The notes: generated from the sequence alone by a model not told the origin. A stretch of DNA of 7,360 bases from CAYOYH01 sp964408165 (GCA_964408165.1 CAYOYH010000037.1:1-7360), one strand, 5' to 3'; counted from the first letter of the stretch, positions 1 to 6,190 are shown. Numbers and translations: made by a program.

Positions 1-75
1 GCCGTCGCCACACCTCGCATCGGGCGTTAACACGCGCCGGTGCTCCGGTCTTGCGAAATGCTCCCAGCATTTCTC
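1..75 (-). other. GC-rich hairpin-rich segment replacing the tRNA-Trp T loop
   Basis: Read on the minus strand, this segment follows directly after the first base of the tRNA-Trp T loop, where TTCGAAT and the 3' half of the tRNA would be expected. Three stems are visible: a perfect 8-bp hairpin at 55-73 (GAAATGCT/AGCATTTC, loop of three), CCGG-TGCT-CCGG at 37-48, and a stem at 22-38 (GGGCGT against ACGC and CC with one bulged G, loop TAAC). The segment is much more GC-rich than the adjacent nuclease gene and codes for nothing I recognise. It could be the start of an intervening RNA such as a group I intron, another palindromic insertion, or unrelated sequence joined to a truncated tRNA. The 3' tRNA half (acceptor strand CACCCCT) is not present before the left edge, so this cannot be decided here. 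Confidence 0.45.
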
Positions 76-160
76 ACCCACGACCTTCGGTTTTGGAGAC
101 CGACGCTCTAGCCAACTGACCTGCCCGAACTGACGTTCAGTCAGGCGGGGCTACACCCCT
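76..160 (-). tRNA. Interrupted tRNA-Trp (anticodon CCA), partial
   Basis: The minus strand reads acceptor strand AGGGGTG (160-154), TA, then the start of the D arm. The D arm continues as TCAGTTGGCTAGAGC at 119-105, after a 30-bp insert. The anticodon arm is intact: stem TCGGT/ACCGA with loop CTCCAAA, so the anticodon CCA lies at 96-94 and specifies Trp. The variable loop AGGTC and 5' T stem GTGGG follow, and the T loop then stops after one T at 76. The matching T-stem strand and the 3' acceptor strand are absent from the window. Two features are abnormal: the palindrome in the D arm and the break in the T arm. Either the gene is a pseudogene left by insertion, or it carries one or two intervening sequences that must be removed. 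The identity from the anticodon arm is secure; function is not. Confidence 0.6.
120..149 (+). repeat. 30-bp quasi-palindrome in the tRNA-Trp D arm (copy B)
   Basis: On the plus strand this element begins CCTGCCCG, ends CAGGCGGG, and has a central hairpin ACTGA-CGT-TCAGT. It separates the first two bases of the D stem from TCAGTTGG, exactly where a normal tRNA is continuous. It matches the element at 425-454 in length and in both arms, but lies in the opposite orientation relative to the tRNA and differs mainly in the central part, where base-pairing is nevertheless kept. The compensating differences suggest a selected hairpin, such as a REP- or MITE-like unit or an RNA structure. Confidence 0.65.
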
Positions 161-402
161 ATGTCAATTCTTTTTAGAAGAGCTTGTCTGGTTCCACGAC
201 TCTCTTTAACAGTTCTCTCTCTACTTCGAGCTAAACTCTCAGTCATGAATGCCTCGTAGTAGATAACTTTAAGCGGTCGTCTTCCTTTCGTTGACGAAAC
301 GCTACCAGAATCATGTTCTTTCTTTCGTCGCTTTAAATCATTAGTTGAGCCATAGTACAGCTTACCATCAAGCTCTGATCGTAAAACGTAGAAATACCAC
401 AC
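151..402 (-). CDS. Small GIY-YIG domain nuclease (UPF0213/YhbQ-like)
   Basis: With the GTG start chosen at 402-400 the protein has 83 residues and begins MWYFYVLRSE, the standard opening of the UPF0213/YhbQ-type GIY-YIG family. YFYVL and KLYYGST stand for the GIY and YIG strands. An arginine-rich helix (NDLKRRKKEH) supplies the usual catalytic Arg, and the Glu of VIYYEAF is the probable metal ligand. The family is a single-domain nuclease fold, usually 80-100 residues, so this copy is near full length. The frame stays open upstream to a TTG at 495, which would add 31 residues (114 total), but those are encoded by a tRNA-like repeat and are unlike the family. The stop TAG (153-151) falls inside the tRNA-Trp sequence, so the last four residues (DIGV) are read from its 5' end. 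Both ends touching tRNA sequence suggest a mobile or homing gene; its target is unknown. Confidence 0.8.
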   Translation of the reverse strand: MWYFYVLRSELDGKLYYGSTNDLKRRKKEHDSGSVSSTKGRRPLKVIYYEAFMTESLARSRERTVKESRGTRQALLKRIDIGV

Positions 403-412
403 AAAGTTATTA

Positions 413-463
413 TACCAGCTGAGCCCCGCCTGTCTGTTCGACAGAACGGGCAGGTACACCCCT
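413..463 (-). repeat. Duplicated tRNA-Trp 5' end with insert (copy A)
   Basis: The minus strand reads AGGGGTGTA (463-455), a 30-bp palindromic insert, then GCTCAGCTGGTA (424-413). Without the insert this is a normal tRNA start, and AGGGGTGTAG is identical to the tRNA-Trp copy at 160-151. The likeness ends after the D loop, where the GIY-YIG coding sequence begins. The two copies therefore form direct repeats flanking the nuclease gene. This copy retains a promoter-like TATAAT just upstream, so it may mark the original 5' end of the tRNA gene before insertion. Confidence 0.6.
425..454 (-). repeat. 30-bp quasi-palindrome (copy A insert)
   Basis: On the minus strand this element begins CCTGCCCG, ends CAGGCGGG, and has a central inverted pair TTCTGTCGAACAG (CTGT/ACAG around CGA). 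It is the same unit as the one at 120-149, inserted between the TA and GCTCAG of the tRNA start and inverted relative to that copy. The two insertion points differ by about two bases. Confidence 0.6.
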
Positions 464-474
464 ATGCTTGGTTG

Positions 475-480
475 ATTATA
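475..480 (-). promoter_or_regulatory. -10 box (TATAAT) before the tRNA-Trp 5' copy
   Basis: The minus strand shows a consensus TATAAT at 480-475, about 11 bases before the tRNA-like 5' end at 463. That is normal placement for a tRNA promoter. No convincing -35 box is seen at 17 bases. It would drive the tRNA-like leader and the GIY-YIG gene, and perhaps the interrupted tRNA. Confidence 0.4.
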
Positions 481-584
481 ACTTAAAAGGTTCAAATCTG
501 GACTTGGTCATCTATAATTTACCCTTATTTTGATTGTATTGCTATCTTTACAACAAAAAGCGCTAATTATCTCTGTTTTCACTC

Positions 585-614
585 TTGTCAAAATGCGAGC
601 TTAAGCACTATACT
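585..614 (+). promoter_or_regulatory. Sigma-70-type promoter of the glycogen operon
   Basis: -35 TTGTCA (585-590) and -10 TATACT (609-614) are separated by 18 bases and match the consensus at 5/6 each. Transcription would start near 621. This lies after the upstream TTG start candidate (619) of the glycosyltransferase, so it supports the GTG start at 646. Confidence 0.6.
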
Positions 615-645
615 TACTTTGAAAGAAATTAAACAGAGAAAATAC

Positions 646-1896
646 GTGAAAATTCTGATGCTCGGGTGGGAGCTACCACCACATTATGTTGGCGGAATGG
701 GTGTGGTTTGCTACAGCCTCTGTGAGCACCTGGCAAAATCGGGTGCCGATATTGAGTTTATCCTACCGTTTGAGGCCGACTACAGCAACATTTCGTTCAT
801 GAAAGTAAATCCCAAATCAACCAAATCCTTAGCTAGCTCTAAAATATCTTACGCCGACCTGGATAAGGTCAACGCCACCGTTTACGGAAAGGCCGATATA
901 TCAACCTCAGAGGCCGAAACTCTGGACATTGTACCTCTAGATAAAATACAAAGTGCGTTCATAAACAAAGTCATCACCGCTACCCTGTTGGGCGAGTTTG
1001 ACATCATCCACGCACACGATTGGATGACCTTCAAGGGCGCAATGCTGGCCAAACAACTTTCTGGCCTGCCACTGATAGTCCACATCCATGCTACTGAATT
1101 TGATCGCTCCGGCGCCGACGACCAGTCACGCGGTAACGAAATGATCCATGAAATTGAATACGATGGCATGATGATGGCTGACAGAATCATCGCCGTCTCG
1201 CAGTGGACCAAGAATCTAATCGTCAAAAGATACGGTATTGACCCCAGTAAAATTGCCGTGGTGCACAACAGTATCGATCTCGACAGTTCTTATATCGACA
1301 GCCAAGAAGCTGCGCCCTACGAGTACCAGTATCTAAAAGCCATGCAAAAAAACGGTTACAGCGTGATTATGAGTGTGGGGCGTCTGTCTATTCAGAAAGG
1401 TTTGCCTAACTTACTTGAAGCCGCCAAGCTAGCACTGGAAGTAAACCCGAAAATCTTCTTTGCAATTGCTGGATCCGGAGACATGCGCCAGGAATTAATC
1501 GAAAAAGCTGCCGCACTGGGCATTAGCAGGAATATCATATTCATGGGCTTCATAACAATCCAACAGATGCACGATTTGTATGAGTTATCTGATCTTTTCG
1601 TCATGCCCTCCGTTTCAGAGCCTTTTGGCTTAACGGCGCTTGAAGCTATTGGACGCGGCACACCAGTGTTGCTTTCCAAACAATCAGGCGCAAGCGAGGT
1701 CATCGAAAACGCCCTAAAAATAGATTTTTGGGACAAAGACGAACTAGCAAATAATATTTTGGCGGTGACGATGAACAAATCTTTGAAGCAAGAATTGTCC
1801 GACAACGGCTACGCTGAATTCCAGAATCAGTCCTGGGTTGGTGCGGCGAACATCACCACTCAAGCTTATCAGTCGGCAATCGGAGCTTCGTCGTGA
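646..1896 (+). CDS. GT-B glycosyltransferase, glycogen/starch synthase-like (GT4/GT5)
   Basis: This 416-residue enzyme probably transfers glucose from a nucleotide sugar to a growing alpha-1,4-glucan. It begins MKILMLGWELPP. The N-terminal Rossmann domain has the glycine loop GGMG (16-19), HAHDW (122-126) and HIHATE (146-151). The C-terminal domain has VGRLSIQKG (244-252), with the Arg and Lys that usually hold the donor diphosphate, and the E-x7-E motif EPFGLTALE (325-333) typical of retaining GT4/GT5 enzymes. The length is close to archaeal-type glycogen synthases. An in-frame TTG at 619 would add nine residues but coincides with the predicted transcription start, so GTG 646 is preferred; no strong Shine-Dalgarno is seen. 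It ends at a TGA overlapping the GTG start of the GH57 gene by four bases (GTGA), implying translational coupling. The link to glycogen rests on the family and the two glucan hydrolases downstream. ADP-glucose versus UDP-glucose use cannot be read from the sequence. Confidence 0.85.
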   Translation: MKILMLGWELPPHYVGGMGVVCYSLCEHLAKSGADIEFILPFEADYSNISFMKVNPKSTKSLASSKISYADLDKVNATVYGKADISTSEAETLDIVPLDKIQSAFINKVITATLLGEFDIIHAHDWMTFKGAMLAKQLSGLPLIVHIHATEFDRSGADDQSRGNEMIHEIEYDGMMMADRIIAVSQWTKNLIVKRYGIDPSKIAVVHNSIDLDSSYIDSQEAAPYEYQYLKAMQKNGYSVIMSVGRLSIQKGLPNLLEAAKLALEVNPKIFFAIAGSGDMRQELIEKAAALGISRNIIFMGFITIQQMHDLYELSDLFVMPSVSEPFGLTALEAIGRGTPVLLSKQSGASEVIENALKIDFWDKDELANNILAVTMNKSLKQELSDNGYAEFQNQSWVGAANITTQAYQSAIGASS

Positions 1897-3107
1897 GCAA
1901 AGCTATCTCACTCTATCTGCATGTCCACCAGCCATACCGGATCAAACCCTACACCATTTTCCGCGCCGGTTCTGACCACCTGTACTTCAACGACCAAACA
2001 CCAGGCAAAGACACTAACAACGAATTCATTATCCGCAAAGTGACCGACAAAGCTTATTTGCCTACAAACAAAATACTGCTAGAACTCTTGACCGAAAATC
2101 CTGGCTTCAAACTTAGCCTGTCCATCCCCGGTATGATTATCGAACAGTTCGAAAACTGGGCGCCAGACGCGCTGGAGAGTTTTAAGAAACTTGTCGACAC
2201 TGGTCGGGTTGAGATTTTGGCGGAAACCTACCATCACACACTGGCGTTTTTCTATGACCGCGAAGAGTTCGAGGTGCAGGTGAAGATGCACAAAGAGAAA
2301 ATCCAGCAAGTTTTTGGGGTCACGCCAACGGCGTTTAGAAATACCGAACTTAGCTACAACAACGACCTAGCCTATTGGGCCGACCAAGCCGGCTACAAAG
2401 CGATTATTACTGAAGGCTGGGATCCAATTCTGGGCTGGCGCAGTCCGAATTTTGTTTACCAACCAGCTCACACCAACAACATTCGCTTGCTTCTGAAAAA
2501 CTACAAGCTTTCAGATGATGTGGCCTTTCGCTTCTCCAATTCCAGCTGGGAAGGATGGCCTTTGACCTCAGAGAAATACGTACATTGGATAAACTCTATC
2601 CCTGACAATGAGGAAGTTGTTAATCTCTTTATGGATTATGAAACATTTGGTGAACACCAGTGGGATCACACCGGAATCTTCGATTTCCTGCGCCACTTCC
2701 CTGGCGAATTCCTAAGCCACGAAGGCAATGAATTTGTGACCATTACTGAATCTGCCCAGAAATTTGAAGCCAAAGATTTCATAGATATACCCCACGTATT
2801 AACCTGGGCGGACACCGAAAGAGACCTGACTGCCTGGACCGGTAACGCCATGCAGCGCCAAGCCCTAGATGCTATCTATGCCCTAAAACAACCAGTGCTA
2901 GATTCCAACGACGCTGAGCTTATTAGCGACTGGCGTAAGCTTCAAGCTTCCGACCACTTCTACTACATGTGCACTAAATGGTTCAATGACGGCGATGTCC
3001 ACGCCTACTTCAGCCCTTATGATTCGCCCTATGAGGCGTTCATTCACTACATGAATGTCCTGCACGATATGCGCTTTAGGCTAGTCGAGAAAGGGTTTGA
3101 TGTCTAG
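1893..3107 (+). CDS. GH57 alpha-amylase-like glucan hydrolase
   Basis: This 404-residue GH57 enzyme probably hydrolyses internal alpha-1,4 bonds of the cytoplasmic glucan with retention of configuration. All five conserved GH57 regions are visible in order: HQP (12-14), ETYHHT (111-116), FRNTELSY with the catalytic nucleophile Glu152, FMDYETFGEH with the acid/base Asp248, and the WADTERDLTAW region (305-315). The length fits the short GH57 amylases related to Methanocaldococcus MJ1611 rather than the longer GH57 branching enzymes or amylopullulanases, but branching or transferase activity is not excluded. No signal peptide is present. The GTG start overlaps the glycosyltransferase stop by four bases, and the 3' end overlaps the GH15 gene by eight. 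These overlaps indicate one transcript and matched expression of synthesis and breakdown. Confidence 0.88.
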   Translation: MSKAISLYLHVHQPYRIKPYTIFRAGSDHLYFNDQTPGKDTNNEFIIRKVTDKAYLPTNKILLELLTENPGFKLSLSIPGMIIEQFENWAPDALESFKKLVDTGRVEILAETYHHTLAFFYDREEFEVQVKMHKEKIQQVFGVTPTAFRNTELSYNNDLAYWADQAGYKAIITEGWDPILGWRSPNFVYQPAHTNNIRLLLKNYKLSDDVAFRFSNSSWEGWPLTSEKYVHWINSIPDNEEVVNLFMDYETFGEHQWDHTGIFDFLRHFPGEFLSHEGNEFVTITESAQKFEAKDFIDIPHVLTWADTERDLTAWTGNAMQRQALDAIYALKQPVLDSNDAELISDWRKLQASDHFYYMCTKWFNDGDVHAYFSPYDSPYEAFIHYMNVLHDMRFRLVEKGFDV

Positions 3108-5058
3108 ATCGCTGTTTTTGAGTAATGGGCACATGCTGGTTGGGCTCAACAGTTTTGGCTTGGTGCACGATTTTTACTACCCCTATGTGGGCTACGAAAA
3201 CCATTTATCAGAGAAAGAGCAACTGCACCGAGTTGGTGTTTGGGTGGACGGCAAGTTTAGCTGGCTCGATGATGGTAGCTGGAATATCTCAATCCGCTAC
3301 GAAGACATGGCGCTGATTAGTCGCATTCGTGCCGTTAACGATAACCTTGGTGTTGTTTTGGAGTTTAATGATTTTGTCGATAGCGAACTGACGGCTTTTA
3401 TTCGTAAAGTTCATGTGGTGAACAAGCATAAACTTCGCCGTGAAATCAGAGTCTTTTTCCACCAAGTATTCCAGATTAGTGAATCGACTCGAGGCGACAG
3501 TGCTATCTACATGCCTGACAACCATTTGATTCTTAATTACAAGGGTCGTAGAAACTTTGTAATTGCCGGTCGCAAGGCTGACGGCACTGGGTTTGATCAA
3601 TATGGTATCGGCAACTACGGCATAGACGGCAAAGTAGGCACTTACAAGGACGCCGAAGACGGCCAATTGTCTAGTAACGCTGTGGAACATGGGAGTGTCG
3701 ACAGCACTATTGGTTTCAATTTGAACATTCCAGCTCATGCGTCTCAACGCATCAGTTACTGGATAGTCGTCGCGCAGACTAGAGACGACGCTATCGAAGC
3801 TCATAATGAGATTACGCGCTCGACCGTGCATGAACGGCATGAGATGACGCAAAGTTACTGGCACAGCTGGCTATCGATTGCTGAGCCGAAAATTATGAAA
3901 TTGGAGCCGAAGTATCGCCCTCAGGTCATTAATTCCCTCCTGTTAATAAAATCCCACATAGACGTGCGTGGCGCAATTATCGCTTCTGGTGATTCACAAA
4001 TGCTCAACTACAACAGAGATTACTACGGTTATTTCTGGCCACGCGACGGTGCATTTGTGATATGGCCAATGATACGACTAGGCTACACTGAGGAGCCAAA
4101 AAAGTTCTTTGAATTCTGTCGTGATGCACTAACACCAAACGGCTACCTGCGTCATAAGTACCTACCTGACGGATCTGCTGGTAGCACTTGGCATGCCGCG
4201 CTAGCCGACGGCAAAGAAGAGCTACCTATCCAGGAAGATGAATCGGCAATTGTCGTTTTTATGCTAAACGAATATCTGAAATATTCTGGTGATCGTGATT
4301 TTACAGAAACAATGTACAGCAGTCTGGTTCGACCCATAGCCAAGTATATGGTCGATTTTATCGACGAACCCACCGGGCTACCACACATGAGCTTTGATCT
4401 GTGGGAAGAGAAGTTCCAGACATCTACATACACCACGGCTACAGTTTATGCTGCCTTGCTAGCAGCCGCTTCGATGGCCGAGGAGTTCAGTTTTCCCGAA
4501 GATGCCGTCACCTGGAATCAAACAGCTGCAAAAATCAAAAACAGAGCCCGTGAAACTCTATACAGCGCTGAAAGAGGGTACTTCCACAAGGGGTTCAGTC
4601 TCAGAGGCGATATGATGGAGTTTGATTCAACGATTGATGTCTCCAGTCTTTACGGAGCAGTTTTATTCGGGCTATACGATACCGACGACCCTTACGTACG
4701 GGAATCACAAAAAACTCTGGAAAATGTTCTAGTTGACTCTTGTCCGATTGGCGGAACGCCGAGGTACGAAAACGACAATTATCATCGTGTCGACGAAAAA
4801 TCACTAGGCAACCCGTGGTTTGTAACTTCATATTGGTACGCTCAGTTAATGATTGAGCGCGGTAATCCTCAGAAGGCTCAGGATATTTTGGATTGGAGTC
4901 TAAACTTCATGCTACCCACCGGTGTTTTACCGGAACAAATTAATCCTAATGACGGCAAGTTTATTTCTGTTGCTCCGCTGATTTGGAGCCAGGCTGAATT
5001 CATCAACACTGTTTTCGATCTTCACTCGGCTCGAGATATCCCAAATGAAGATAAGTAG
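3100..5058 (+). CDS. GH15 glucoamylase (glucan 1,4-alpha-glucosidase-like)
   Basis: This 652-residue enzyme would release glucose from non-reducing ends of alpha-glucans with inversion. Residues 1 to about 260 form the beta-rich N-terminal domain of prokaryotic GH15 proteins. From about 270 the alpha/alpha-barrel shows YNRDYYGYFWPRDGAF (304-319, substrate-binding RDG), FDLWEE (432-437) with the general acid Glu436, and PLIWSQAEF (626-634) with the general base Glu633. Length and domain order match archaeal and bacterial glucoamylases, including MJ1610. ATG 3100 is chosen over the adjacent TTG 3097; AAGGG at 3091-3095 sits four bases upstream as a ribosome binding site. The start overlaps the GH57 stop by eight bases. 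No signal peptide is seen, so cytoplasmic glycogen or maltodextrin is the likely substrate. Trehalase or isomaltose-type GH15 specificities remain possible. Confidence 0.88.
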   Translation: MSRSLFLSNGHMLVGLNSFGLVHDFYYPYVGYENHLSEKEQLHRVGVWVDGKFSWLDDGSWNISIRYEDMALISRIRAVNDNLGVVLEFNDFVDSELTAFIRKVHVVNKHKLRREIRVFFHQVFQISESTRGDSAIYMPDNHLILNYKGRRNFVIAGRKADGTGFDQYGIGNYGIDGKVGTYKDAEDGQLSSNAVEHGSVDSTIGFNLNIPAHASQRISYWIVVAQTRDDAIEAHNEITRSTVHERHEMTQSYWHSWLSIAEPKIMKLEPKYRPQVINSLLLIKSHIDVRGAIIASGDSQMLNYNRDYYGYFWPRDGAFVIWPMIRLGYTEEPKKFFEFCRDALTPNGYLRHKYLPDGSAGSTWHAALADGKEELPIQEDESAIVVFMLNEYLKYSGDRDFTETMYSSLVRPIAKYMVDFIDEPTGLPHMSFDLWEEKFQTSTYTTATVYAALLAAASMAEEFSFPEDAVTWNQTAAKIKNRARETLYSAERGYFHKGFSLRGDMMEFDSTIDVSSLYGAVLFGLYDTDDPYVRESQKTLENVLVDSCPIGGTPRYENDNYHRVDEKSLGNPWFVTSYWYAQLMIERGNPQKAQDILDWSLNFMLPTGVLPEQINPNDGKFISVAPLIWSQAEFINTVFDLHSARDIPNEDK

Positions 5059-5656
5059 CCCGTTAGCTAAAAATACTTTCCGAAAATTCGCCGATCAACA
5101 TTCACTAGTGTACAGCGCTCGCTTTGAAGAAGATGCTCACAATATAGTCAGAGGCGTGACCCTCACTAACGCCCGTAAAGATGAGTTTCTAGTTCAGGGC
5201 AATGTTGAGGGCTATGAGATTCAGCTGCTGCAACGCCAAGTATCACTGCATAAACCAGGTAGCCAAATGATGGTATTTAAGTGGGCAATCATGCACCTAA
5301 CGCTGGGTAAGGAAGTTAATTTAGCGCATGTGTTTTTGGATGGCAAAAACCGATACCATGAAGACATTTATGATGCTATTTTTACCAAATTCCACAAACT
5401 GGTACTGGCGCCGGCACCTTTTCATAGCAACTTCACCACCAATTATCGTATTTTCGCCAACCCCGAGACTATCCCTCAACTACCAACACTAATCAGCGAA
5501 GACATGGCTGGCCGCCTCTCGACACTCGGACATGATTTAGACTACGAACTACTAGAAAACAACATTTACGTATACTTGCCAGGCGGTGCAGTTGAAAACA
5601 CGCAGCTGAACCAAATGTTGTCTGCTGCGCGCTTGCTTTCTTCTAGTCTTAGTTAA
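5045..5656 (+). CDS. Conserved hypothetical protein, last gene of the glycogen operon
   Basis: This 203-residue soluble protein belongs to no family I can name with confidence. The N-terminal third (from KNTFRKFADQHSL) looks like an amphipathic helix. The middle (EGYEIQLLQRQV, then MMVFKWAIMHLTL) and the segment AHVFLDGKNR precede a likely nucleus of strands, and the C-terminal half runs YRIFANPETIPQLP, ISEDMAGRLSTLGHDLDYELLENNIYVYLPGG. The pattern of a phenylalanine/tyrosine-rich strand, a 'sp(e)dm...L' helix and a final 'I/LYVY' strand recalls DUF3137-like proteins, a weak impression only. No signal peptide or membrane helix is seen. ATG 5045 overlaps the glucoamylase stop by 14 bases, so it is probably translationally coupled and may act with glucan metabolism. 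Its stop overlaps that of the opposite-strand L33 gene by a few bases, leaving no room for a terminator. Confidence 0.75.
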   Translation: MKISSPLAKNTFRKFADQHSLVYSARFEEDAHNIVRGVTLTNARKDEFLVQGNVEGYEIQLLQRQVSLHKPGSQMMVFKWAIMHLTLGKEVNLAHVFLDGKNRYHEDIYDAIFTKFHKLVLAPAPFHSNFTTNYRIFANPETIPQLPTLISEDMAGRLSTLGHDLDYELLENNIYVYLPGGAVENTQLNQMLSAARLLSSSLS

Positions 5657-5844
5657 ACTTCGTTGCGACCGAGATTCTTTTTAGTCTCGACATAAAGAGT
5701 CATCTTTTTGAGCTGAGGATTGTACTTTTTCAGTTGAATTCTCTCCGGTGAGTTCACAGTATTTTTGGTCGTGTAGTAATCTCGTCTGCCTGTTTCCTCG
5801 CATACGAGCCCTACGATTTTGCGTTTATTAGTTTTCTTAGCCAT
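5653..5844 (-). CDS. rpmG: Large-subunit ribosomal protein L33
   Basis: This 63-residue basic protein has the L33 pattern: a start MAKKTNKRKIVGLVCEETG, the strand RDYYTTKN and the block RIQLKKYNPQLKKMTLYVETK. Only one cysteine (Cys15) is present and the usual KKYCP site reads KKYNP, so this is the zinc-free C-minus form. It is somewhat longer than the common 49-55 residues, with a tail NLGRNEV after the conserved end. A clear Shine-Dalgarno (AAAGGAA) precedes the ATG. The start overlaps the stop of the PspC-domain gene by eight bases. Its stop meets the end of the glycogen operon gene on the other strand. Confidence 0.92.
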   Translation of the reverse strand: MAKKTNKRKIVGLVCEETGRRDYYTTKNTVNSPERIQLKKYNPQLKKMTLYVETKKNLGRNEV

Positions 5845-6043
5845 TGCTTTCCTTTGTCGGCATTATCATTGCTGCCACAATATAAAATAATAACCCCGGT
5901 ACTATACCACTGAAAATGATCACAGCCAAGACCAAAAGTCGCATTAAGGTTGCATTCATGTCTGAGTACTGGGCTAAACCTGCGGACACGCCAGCAAACA
6001 CCTTGTTGTTTGGGTCTTTATAAAGTTTCTTCTGAGTCGCCAT
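5837..6043 (-). CDS. PspC-domain membrane protein
   Basis: This 68-residue protein is essentially one PspC domain. The N-terminal signature is KLYKDPNNKVFAGVSAGLAQY (about 6-26), followed by NATLMRLLVL and a hydrophobic helix at about 36-60 ending in MIMPTKE. In enterobacteria PspC senses membrane stress with the phage shock proteins. Short stand-alone PspC domains are common across bacteria and their role is mostly unknown, so only membrane association is inferred. The gene lies 43 bases downstream of tRNA-Thr(GGU) on the same strand and overlaps rpmG by eight bases, suggesting tRNA-Thr, PspC and L33 share a transcript. Confidence 0.85.
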   Translation of the reverse strand: MATQKKLYKDPNNKVFAGVSAGLAQYSDMNATLMRLLVLAVIIFSGIVPGLLFYIVAAMIMPTKESNG

Positions 6044-6067
6044 AATTCAACTTTCTTGTTTTGATTA

Positions 6068-6080
6068 ATGCCTTTGGCAT
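6068..6080 (-). other. Short hairpin between tRNA-Thr and the PspC gene
   Basis: A 5-bp stem ATGCC/GGCAT with a three-base loop lies seven bases after the tRNA 3' end on the minus strand. No T run follows, so it is more likely an RNA-processing or spacer structure than a terminator. Confidence 0.3.
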
Positions 6081-6086
6081 ACATTT

Positions 6087-6161
6087 TGGAGCCGAGTCGG
6101 AGAGTTGAACTCCGGACCTTTTGCTTACCATGCAAACGCTCTACCCCTGAGCTAACCCGGC
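6087..6161 (-). tRNA. tRNA-Thr (anticodon GGU)
   Basis: The minus strand gives a complete cloverleaf: acceptor GCCGGGT/ACTCGGC with one G-T pair, D arm AGCTCAGGGGTAGAGC, anticodon stem TTTGC/GCAAA with loop ATGGTAA (anticodon GGT at 6129-6127), T arm with GTTCAAC, discriminator T and an encoded CCA. It is divergent from tRNA-Thr(UGU), about 106 bases away. Confidence 0.93.
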
Positions 6162-6190
6162 TTGTCGGTTATGTATTTTAACACCACCCG

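Noticed and set aside
1..160. Confirmed group I intron in tRNA-Trp
   Set aside because: No conserved intron core can be seen in the 75 bases available and the 3' exon is outside the window, so it stays a hypothesis.
882..1805. Two minus-strand open frames inside the glycosyltransferase gene
   Set aside because: They are antisense to a well-supported enzyme whose motifs lie in the plus frame; no start signals or family patterns.
3289..3864. A 191-codon minus-strand frame inside the glucoamylase gene
   Set aside because: Long but antisense to the N-terminal domain of a GH15 protein with intact catalytic motifs; the product resembles nothing known.
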